Positions 7,671 to 12,367 of a stretch of 12,367 nt of DNA are shown piece by piece. Made by a program: the position numbers and the translations under genes. The notes under the pieces were generated by a model. It saw only the letters and a program-made list of their open reading frames with translations. It made no database searches and was not told where the DNA came from. Source of the stretch: Bacteroidota bacterium (GTDB lineage Bacteria; Bacteroidota; Bacteroidia; Chitinophagales; Chitinophagaceae). The stretch is taken from contig CANGUS010000028.1 in assembly GCA_947457085.1 (NCBI GenBank), positions 1 through 12,367 of the forward strand. Reading direction: 5' to 3'. Numbering within the stretch: position 1 is the stretch's first letter; every line of letters begins with the position of its first letter.

Positions 7671-7794
7671 TGGCTAAAACTAAAAAGGAGTTTTCGAGTT
7701 GCCAAATAAAAATAAAAACCAACAAAATCTTTACCTATTTTTTAAGATTCTAATTCAAAATAAACCAATTATTTAATTCTATATTTGTCGTCTC
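7671..7794. other. Divergent intergenic region, S41 peptidase / panD
   Basis: A 124-bp AT-rich spacer between two divergent start codons. On the plus strand it holds the panD -7 element. On the minus strand I find no exact TAnnTTTG before the peptidase, only a near match one base short (TATTTTG, complement of 7756-7762). I see no convincing operator palindrome. Confidence 0.5.
7780..7787 (+). promoter_or_regulatory. panD promoter -7 element (TATATTTG)
   Basis: TATATTTG is an exact TAnnTTTG match and is identical to the panC -7 element. The panD ATG begins at 7795, 7 bases after it, so the predicted transcription start falls at or very close to the start codon. A proper -33 TTG is not visible at 17-21 bp; the nearest candidate is TTC at 7754-7756. 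Confidence 0.6.
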
Positions 7795-8142
7795 ATGCAA
7801 ATACAAGTTTTAAAATCTAAAATACATCGTGTAAGAGTTACACAAGCAGATTTGAATTACATAGGAAGCGTTACAATTGATCAAAACTTAATGGATGCTG
7901 CCAATTTAATTGAACACGAAAAAGTGCAAATTGTGAATCTTAATAATGGAGAACGCTTAGAAACTTATGTAATTAAGGGTCGTAGAGGCAGTGGAACCAT
8001 TTGTTTAAATGGGCCTGCTGCAAGAAAAGTAGAAGTAGATGATGTGGTTATTATTATTTCGTATGCCTTAATGGACTTCGAAGAAGCTAAGAAATTTAAA
8101 CCATTTGTTATTTTCCCAACAGAGAAAAACAAATTAAAATAG
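7795..8142 (+). CDS. panD: Aspartate 1-decarboxylase (pyruvoyl-dependent)
   Basis: Decarboxylates L-aspartate to beta-alanine, the co-substrate of PanC. At 115 aa it is slightly under the 126 aa of E. coli PanD. The self-processing site is Gly24-Ser25 in YIGSVTID, where Ser25 becomes the pyruvoyl cofactor. Lys9, Arg54 and Tyr58 fall at the same numbers as the catalytic residues of the E. coli enzyme, and NGPAARKV carries the conserved Asn-Gly-x-Ala-Ala-Arg segment. The start is supported by the family N-terminus and the adjacent -7 element. It is followed 12 bp later by the UPF0104 membrane protein gene, so it heads a three-gene operon. I see no panZ-like maturation factor here. Confidence 0.97.
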   Translation: MQIQVLKSKIHRVRVTQADLNYIGSVTIDQNLMDAANLIEHEKVQIVNLNNGERLETYVIKGRRGSGTICLNGPAARKVEVDDVVIIISYALMDFEEAKKFKPFVIFPTEKNKLK

Positions 8143-8154
8143 CATTCTTTTTGA

Positions 8155-9153
8155 ATGAATAAAAAACACATAAATATTATTACGTACTTACTTACTTTTG
8201 GTTTGTGTGGTTTTTTAGTTTGGTTTTCGGTAAAAGATGTAACTGCAGAACAAATAGAAAAAATAAAATTTGCCGTCCTGCATGCTCGTTACATGCTCCT
8301 TTTCCCGGTCATGCTCATGGGTTTTATTAGTCATTGGAGCCGTGCCGTGCGTTGGACCTATTTAATGGAACCTTTAGAAATGTATCCAAGTAAAGTAAAT
8401 ACTTTTTTAGCTGTTATGATTGGCTATATAGCCAATTTGGGCATTCCACGTTTTGGAGAAGTATTAAAATGTAGCTTATTATCCAAATATGAAAACCTGC
8501 CTACTGATAAATTAATTGGGACCATTATTGCTGAACGAGCATTCGATATGCTTTGTTTAGGGATCATTTTCATCATCACATTTGTGATACAAATTGATTT
8601 TTCTTTGAATTATTTGCAATCATTTTGGGCAAAAATAAACCAAAACCCGAGCGGTGATTATACCCTTCAATACACTTTAATTGGAGCCGTTATTTTATTG
8701 CTCATTTTGTTCAAAATTTTCCAAAAAAAAGGAATCAACCATCCCTTTTTTATAAAATTAGCAGGCATATTTAAAAATATTGTTGCAGGTATCATGAGCT
8801 TTAAAACCATGAAAAACAAAAAATGGTTTGTCATTCACACATTAATCATTTGGGGAATGTATTTAGGCATGATCGTGATTGGCTTTAAAAGCATTCATGA
8901 AACAGATATGCTTGGTTTTAAAACGGGTTTTTCCGTATTGTCTTTTGGCAGCATAGGCATTATTGCCACGCCAGGAGGATTGGGCGCCTACCCTTTAATT
9001 GTAGGAGAAATTGTTCAGCTTTATGGCGTAGATGAAACCTTTAGCTTTGCAATCAGTTGGATAATTTGGTTAATCCCAACTTTAATTGTTATTTTAGGAG
9101 GAGTTGCCTCCCTTATTATATTACCTATATACAACAGAAACAAAAATGCATAA
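8155..9153 (+). CDS. Lysylphosphatidylglycerol synthase TM-domain / UPF0104 family membrane protein
   Basis: A 332-aa polytopic inner-membrane protein with about seven or eight hydrophobic segments (about 8-26, 45-60, 83-98, 130-147, 172-190, 222-245, 258-275, 298-323). Family marks are WSRAVRW (61-67), NLGIPRFGEVLK (94-105), AERAFDM (126-132) and ATPGGLGAYPLIVGE (271-285). These match the flippase-like membrane part of MprF/AglD-type proteins (UPF0104). There is no C-terminal aminoacyl-transferase domain, so it should not make lysyl-PG by itself; a lipid or lipid-linked sugar transport role is the usual guess. It begins 12 bp after panD, and its 3' end overlaps rfaE2 by 8 bp (ATGCATAA), which suggests translational coupling. 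Its pairing with a heptose-activation gene is compatible with an envelope role (inference). Confidence 0.88.
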   Translation: MNKKHINIITYLLTFGLCGFLVWFSVKDVTAEQIEKIKFAVLHARYMLLFPVMLMGFISHWSRAVRWTYLMEPLEMYPSKVNTFLAVMIGYIANLGIPRFGEVLKCSLLSKYENLPTDKLIGTIIAERAFDMLCLGIIFIITFVIQIDFSLNYLQSFWAKINQNPSGDYTLQYTLIGAVILLLILFKIFQKKGINHPFFIKLAGIFKNIVAGIMSFKTMKNKKWFVIHTLIIWGMYLGMIVIGFKSIHETDMLGFKTGFSVLSFGSIGIIATPGGLGAYPLIVGEIVQLYGVDETFSFAISWIIWLIPTLIVILGGVASLIILPIYNRNKNA

Positions 9154-9637
9154 GAAACTAGAACTCATTCAAAACAAAATTTATAAAATAAGTGAATTAA
9201 AACTCATTGTAAACCAATGGAAAATGCTATCCAAAAAAGTAGTGTTCACAAATGGTTGTTTTGACATTATACACAGAGGTCACAATACCTATTTGCTAGA
9301 AGCTGCCGAATTGGGCAATAAATTAATTGTGGCTGTAAACTCCGATGAAAGCGTTCGTAAATTAAAAGGCCCCAACCGTCCTATTGTAGATGAATATTCT
9401 CGTGCATTCAATTTAGCTAGCCACACCTATATAGATGCTGTGATACTATTTGATGAAGATACCCCATTAAATTTAATCAATGAACTCCAACCTGATGTGT
9501 TAATCAAAGGAGGAGATTATACACTAGAAACAATTGTTGGCGCAAAAGAGGTGTTAAGCTATGGAGGTAAGGTTGAAATTATTCCATTTTTAGAAGGGTA
9601 TTCTACAACGAATGTTATTGAAAAAATAAATGGCTAA
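9146..9637 (+). CDS. rfaE2: D-glycero-beta-D-manno-heptose 1-phosphate adenylyltransferase (HldE C-terminal type)
   Basis: Transfers AMP from ATP to heptose-1-phosphate to form ADP-heptose for LPS core. The 163-aa protein is the stand-alone nucleotidyltransferase domain; the kinase half found in E. coli HldE is absent here and is presumably encoded elsewhere. Motifs: NGCFDIIHRGH (36-46) with the HxGH nucleotidyltransferase signature (HRGH 43-46), AVNSDESVRKLKGPNRPI (63-80), PDVLIKGGDY (116-125) and GYSTTNVI (151-158). I prefer ATG 9146 to an in-frame upstream ATG at 9104: the shorter form starts at the usual family distance before the catalytic motif, and the longer one would lie 50 bp inside the preceding gene. 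The 8-bp overlap with that gene makes it the last member of the panD operon. Confidence 0.93.
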   Translation: MHKKLELIQNKIYKISELKLIVNQWKMLSKKVVFTNGCFDIIHRGHNTYLLEAAELGNKLIVAVNSDESVRKLKGPNRPIVDEYSRAFNLASHTYIDAVILFDEDTPLNLINELQPDVLIKGGDYTLETIVGAKEVLSYGGKVEIIPFLEGYSTTNVIEKING

Positions 9638-9710
9638 GCCTTTTGAATGATTGCCTAACAACATTCCAAACAGACATCTTATCATTTACAGATTTATTGA
9701 ATTTAAATTT

Positions 9711-9732
9711 AATGCCCGTGTTCACGGGCATT
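9711..9732 (+). terminator. Hairpin, probable terminator of the panD-UPF0104-rfaE2 operon
   Basis: AATGCCCGT (9711-9719) pairs with ACGGGCATT (9724-9732) around a GTTC loop, and the loop-closing G and C can also pair. The stem is GC-rich in an AT-rich setting, 74 bp after the rfaE2 stop. The following tract is only TTATAATAA rather than a clean run of T, so termination may be weak or the hairpin may serve as an RNA 3' end stabiliser. Confidence 0.6.
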
Positions 9733-9781
9733 TATAATAATATGCTAAAACAATTTTGGACACTACAACAAAGGAATACAT

Positions 9782-9806
9782 AAAAAAAGAGGCATAAAGC
9801 CTCTTT
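9782..9806 (-). terminator. Intrinsic terminator of the secG operon
   Basis: On the minus strand, an 8-bp stem AAAGAGGC/GCCTCTTT with a 5-base loop, followed by a run of T made from the seven A at 9782-9788. It begins 23 bp after the secG stop. On the plus strand there is no comparable U-tract, so it works in one direction. Confidence 0.85.
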
Positions 9807-9829
9807 CAATATAAAATAATATTAAAAAA

Positions 9830-10207
9830 TTATTGTTGTGTAGGCGCAGCTGGTGTTACAGGTGCAGCAGGAGTTGCAGGTGTTTGTGCTGGAGCTTGTT
9901 GAGGTTGTTGTGGCATAGCCGCTGGAGCAACCCCTTTAACCGCTTCTTCAGAACGTGTTTTTTGTACCCCTTTCGTAGTTACTTTAGGAGAAACAATAAA
10001 TGAAACCAATGTAAATACTAAAACTGCAGCTGCAGTTATCCAAGTGCCTTTTTCTACGATGTCAGTGCTTTGTTTAGCACCCATCATTTGTGTACCTAAC
10101 CCACTTAATGAGCCAGCCAATCCGCCCCCTTTAGGGTTTTGAATTAAAACAAAAAACGCTAAAACAGCACAAGCGATTACGATTAAGATGAAAAATAAAG
10201 CGGTCAT
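9830..10207 (-). CDS. secG: Preprotein translocase subunit SecG
   Basis: A small inner-membrane partner of SecYE that assists protein export. Two membrane helices (about 3-22 and 54-72) flank the conserved cytoplasmic loop VLIQNPKGGGLAGSLSG (20-36), the typical SecG signature. The protein is 125 aa; the family core is about 75 aa. From residue about 93 onward the tail is almost only Pro, Ala, Gln, Thr and Val (for example AAMPQQPQQAPAQTP), with no predicted fold. It starts 9 bp after the stop of the TPR-like gene, so the two are cotranscribed, and it is followed by a good intrinsic terminator. Confidence 0.95.
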   Translation of the reverse strand: MTALFFILIVIACAVLAFFVLIQNPKGGGLAGSLSGLGTQMMGAKQSTDIVEKGTWITAAAVLVFTLVSFIVSPKVTTKGVQKTRSEEAVKGVAPAAMPQQPQQAPAQTPATPAAPVTPAAPTQQ

Positions 10208-10216
10208 AATTATATT

Positions 10217-11089
10217 TTAAATATTGTTTGTTAATAAATCTTTTATTCGGTCGGCAAAGTAACTATTTTTTTCGGGATTGCGCAAACTTAATTTTTTGTA
10301 CATTTCTATCGCCTTATCTGTTTTGCCTTGTTTGGCTAAAATTTCAGCTAAAGACTCACTAATCAGTGCATTTTCCATAGATATAGAGTCCATCGCCTGT
10401 TTAAATATCATTTCCGGTATTTCATCTTGTTCTTCTTCAATGATCGCGGTTAATTTTTCTTTTTGCCAAGCTGTTTTTAAGGCTCTTTTTTCCTGCTCTT
10501 CAATTTGTTCTTTTTCTGTCTTTGATTTAAAATGATTTAACCAATCACTAAAACTCATCATGACCATTAAAGCTTTCTGCCGTTTTTCTTCTTCCGATAA
10601 ATTTTCTGATTCTATCGTTTCAATTATTGGTTCGGACTTTACTATTTTTTCTTCAATAATATTTCTATTGGGCAACTCATTGATCATGGCCAAAATATCT
10701 TCTTTGGGCCCGATTGACTCTTTCTTGTTTTCAACTAAAAGTTCCTCTTTTACATTCTCAGCAATTACAATCGGAGTTTCTTTCGTATCTGCCATGGGCA
10801 AATTAAGTTCCGTTTCAATTGTTTTATTTTCTTGCTTACTCTTTTTCAGTTCCTTTTTTTCAGTCGACTTTATTTCATTAGCAAAGTGAGCAAATAGAAT
10901 CGGGTCAGCCTTATAAATAGCAGTGAATTCGATATTGTCTTTTTCTTGAAAATAATCGTTGCCATACTGCAATAATTGACCAACAGAAAAATAAGGATGT
11001 TTCTCTGTCAACTCCTTCCATTCTTTTGCATCGTCATTTTGCAATTCGGCTGGGTTATTTATTCTATCAATTATTTTCTTCGCATCCAT
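10217..11089 (-). CDS. Uncharacterised charged protein with C-terminal TPR-like segment, upstream of secG
   Basis: A 290-aa protein without a signal peptide or membrane segment, so cytoplasmic or peripheral. Residues 1-75 form a folded-looking N-terminal region (EWKELTEKHPYFSVGQLLQY). Residues about 75-170 are a low-complexity Lys/Glu-rich, probably disordered linker. SFSDWLNHFKSKTEKEQ (179-195) starts a helical block, and residues about 240-286 (SESLAEILAKQGKTDKAIEMYKKLSLRNP) carry a clear tetratricopeptide-type repeat. I recall similar proteins directly before secG in other Bacteroidota, but no function is known to me. It is the first gene of a two-gene operon with secG, 9 bp apart, which suggests some link with export (inference). 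Ser-rich frames on the opposite strand are shadows of its Lys/Glu codons. Confidence 0.75.
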   Translation of the reverse strand: MDAKKIIDRINNPAELQNDDAKEWKELTEKHPYFSVGQLLQYGNDYFQEKDNIEFTAIYKADPILFAHFANEIKSTEKKELKKSKQENKTIETELNLPMADTKETPIVIAENVKEELLVENKKESIGPKEDILAMINELPNRNIIEEKIVKSEPIIETIESENLSEEEKRQKALMVMMSFSDWLNHFKSKTEKEQIEEQEKRALKTAWQKEKLTAIIEEEQDEIPEMIFKQAMDSISMENALISESLAEILAKQGKTDKAIEMYKKLSLRNPEKNSYFADRIKDLLTNNI

Positions 11090-11252
11090 TCTGTAAAGTT
11101 AAATTTCAATTTCTAAATTTCAAAATAGAGTTATTAAAGAAAAGTCGTATTCATAAAAAGTTTTAAATTTAAAATTTATAAAAATTGAATTCTACTACTT
11201 GAAATCTCATATCTCATTAAATTTTATTATTATTACACAATAAAAAAATCAT
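11090..11252. other. Divergent intergenic region, TPR-secG operon / SpmAB-like gene
   Basis: A 163-bp, very AT-rich spacer between two divergent start codons. I find no exact TAnnTTTG on either strand. The best minus-strand candidate is TATTTTG (complement of 11121-11127), one base short of consensus and about 30 bp before the ATG at 11089. A short direct repeat ATCTCAT-ATCTCAT lies within 11200-11220. No convincing operator is seen. Confidence 0.45.
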
Positions 11253-12367
11253 ATGGTATTAAATTATGTGTGGATTTCATTTTTTGTCATTTCATTCATT
11301 GTAGCACTTATTAAATCAATTCAAGTAGGAAACATAGAAATTTATACTACAATAGTTGAATCGATGTTGAAAACAGCAAAAATAGCGGTGATTGATGTTG
11401 GCTTACCCTTAGCGGGTACAATGATTTTCTTTTTGGGATTGATGAAAATTGCCGAACGCGCAGGTGCGATTCATTTATTAGCCCGAAAATTAAATCCATT
11501 CTTAAAACGATTGTTTCCTGAAATTCCCGAAAAACATCCAGCAATGGGTGAAATGGTGTTAAATTTTTCAGCCAACATGCTAGGACTCGATAATGCAGCT
11601 ACCCCATTTGGTTTAAAAGCCATGAAAAGTTTAGAAGAAATAAATCCGAATAAAGGAACTGCAAGTAATTCTCAAATCATGTTTTTAGTAATGCACACGA
11701 GTGGATTGACATTAATTCCACTGTCTATTATAGGATACCGAGTGGCGGCAAACAGCACCGAGCCCTCTAGTATTTTTATTCCTTGTGTGTTGGCTACATT
11801 ATCGGCTACTGTAGCCAGTATTATCATTGTTGGTATTAAGCAGAAATTAAAATTTGACAGCGTTTTACTTGCATGGCTTGGCAGTATAATATTAGTCATT
11901 ATTGGCATGTTGTTAATGGTTCAAAATTTATCTCCAACAGTAAAAGATGTAGTCACTAAACACAGTGGCAACGTAATCATGCTTTCATTAATTGTAGCCA
12001 TAGTTGTAGGTGGAATGTGGAAAAAACTAAATGTATTTGATTCATTTATTGATGGTGCAAAAGAAGGCTTTGATGTAGTCATTAAAATTTTACCCTATTT
12101 AGTAGGTATGTTGGTAGCCATTGCCGCATTTAGAGAATGTGGTGCATTGGCATATATAACCAACGGTATTAAATATATAGTTCTGTCTATAGGATTAAAT
12201 GCAGATTTTGTAGAAGCATTGCCAGTTGCTATCATGAAACCTTTTAGTGGAAGTGGTGCAAGAGGATTGTTATTAGACATTTTTGACACAACTAAAAATC
12301 CAACCCTTGGACCGGATTCTTTTGTTGGTAAACTAGCCAGTATTTTTCAAGGAAGCGCCGATACTAC
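11253..12367 (+). CDS. Nucleoside recognition (Gate) domain membrane protein, SpmA-SpmB fusion (3' end outside window)
   Basis: A long frame opens at ATG 11253, has an in-frame TAA at 11241 just upstream, and stays open to the window edge (371 full codons). The start MVLNYVWISFFVISFIVALI is a membrane segment typical of this family. The first half matches SpmA: NFSANMLGLDNAATPFGLKAM starts at residue 104, and the HTSGLTLIPLSIIGYR type segment follows. The second half matches SpmB: IKILPYLVGMLVAIAAFRE and MKPFSGSGARG (328-338). Each half carries a Gate/nucleoside-recognition domain. B. subtilis encodes SpmA and SpmB separately, for spore core dehydration; in non-sporulating Bacteroidota the fused protein is about 410 aa and its role is unknown, so perhaps 40 residues are missing here. 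Several hydrophobic segments place it in the inner membrane. It diverges from the secG operon. Confidence 0.88.
   Translation, partial: MVLNYVWISFFVISFIVALIKSIQVGNIEIYTTIVESMLKTAKIAVIDVGLPLAGTMIFFLGLMKIAERAGAIHLLARKLNPFLKRLFPEIPEKHPAMGEMVLNFSANMLGLDNAATPFGLKAMKSLEEINPNKGTASNSQIMFLVMHTSGLTLIPLSIIGYRVAANSTEPSSIFIPCVLATLSATVASIIIVGIKQKLKFDSVLLAWLGSIILVIIGMLLMVQNLSPTVKDVVTKHSGNVIMLSLIVAIVVGGMWKKLNVFDSFIDGAKEGFDVVIKILPYLVGMLVAIAAFRECGALAYITNGIKYIVLSIGLNADFVEALPVAIMKPFSGSGARGLLLDIFDTTKNPTLGPDSFVGKLASIFQGSADT

Larger units (their letters stand above)
9638..9829. other. Convergent intergenic region rfaE2 / secG
   Basis: A 192-bp AT-rich spacer between convergent genes. It contains two hairpins (listed separately) and otherwise nothing I can support. 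A 13-codon ATG frame at 9742-9783 has no supporting context. Confidence 0.6.

Noticed and set aside
9104..9145. Upstream ATG start for rfaE2 adding 14 residues
   Set aside because: It lies deep inside the preceding gene. ATG 9146 gives the usual distance to the HxGH motif and an 8-bp coupling overlap.
9742..9783. Tiny 13-codon ATG frame in the rfaE2-secG spacer
   Set aside because: No promoter, no start context and no conservation evidence. It ends in the A-run of the secG terminator and fits chance.
10278..10889. Two Ser/Phe-rich frames on the plus strand opposite the TPR-like gene
   Set aside because: They are complementary shadows of Lys/Glu-rich codons in a well-supported gene and have no family features.
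11200..11220. ATCTCAT tandem pair as an operator or repeat element
   Set aside because: Only two 7-bp copies in a very AT-rich spacer, with no symmetry, so it is compatible with chance.
1..12367. CRISPR array, tRNA, rRNA, insertion sequence or defence system
   Set aside because: I saw no spaced repeats, cloverleaf-like segments, transposase motifs or terminal inverted repeats, and all long frames match core or envelope functions.

Overview
The window is low-GC chromosomal DNA from a member of the Bacteroidota, most likely a Chitinophagaceae/Sphingobacteriales-type or related organism (genus inferred only loosely). The phylum call rests on a DUF4270 lipoprotein next to glmS, a stand-alone half glycosyltransferase-5 (glycogen-synthase-like) protein, TAnnTTTG-type -7 promoter elements, A-rich translation start regions without clear Shine-Dalgarno sequences, and a SecG with a Pro/Ala/Gln-rich tail. 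I see no mobile elements, CRISPR arrays, tRNA or rRNA genes. The content is mostly core and envelope metabolism.

Left part (1-4401): the 3' end of an unknown gene on the plus strand converges on a three-gene minus-strand operon across a symmetric bidirectional terminator. The operon, read right to left, is a half-GT5 glycogen-synthase-like protein, a DUF4270 lipoprotein and glmS (the entry enzyme for UDP-GlcNAc, hence for peptidoglycan and LPS). Gene spacings are 13 and 6 bp.

Middle (4402-9637): a 102-bp divergent promoter region separates this operon from panC. A large secreted S41-type peptidase gene lies on the opposite strand between panC and panD. It converges on panC with a 2-bp gap and diverges from panD. 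panD starts a tight plus-strand operon with an LPG-synthase/flippase-like UPF0104 membrane protein and rfaE2 (ADP-heptose synthesis); the last two genes overlap by 8 bp. panC and panD both carry TATATTTG 6-7 bp before the ATG, which suggests leaderless or nearly leaderless transcripts and possibly shared control after the pan genes were separated.

Right part (9638-12367): rfaE2 and the convergent secG operon are separated by 192 bp with two hairpins, one of them a good intrinsic terminator for secG. The minus-strand operon is a charged protein with a C-terminal TPR-like segment followed by secG (Sec translocon). Divergent from it is a gene for a fused SpmA/SpmB-type nucleoside-recognition (Gate) membrane protein, which runs off the right edge. 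It is clearly coding for 371 codons with an in-frame stop just upstream of its ATG.

The window does not show an obvious new defence or mobile system. The most intriguing parts are the conserved but unexplained half-GT5/DUF4270/glmS operon, the peptidase lying between panC and panD, the twin leaderless-type pan promoters, and the SpmA-SpmB fusion, which belongs to a family best known from spore-forming Firmicutes.
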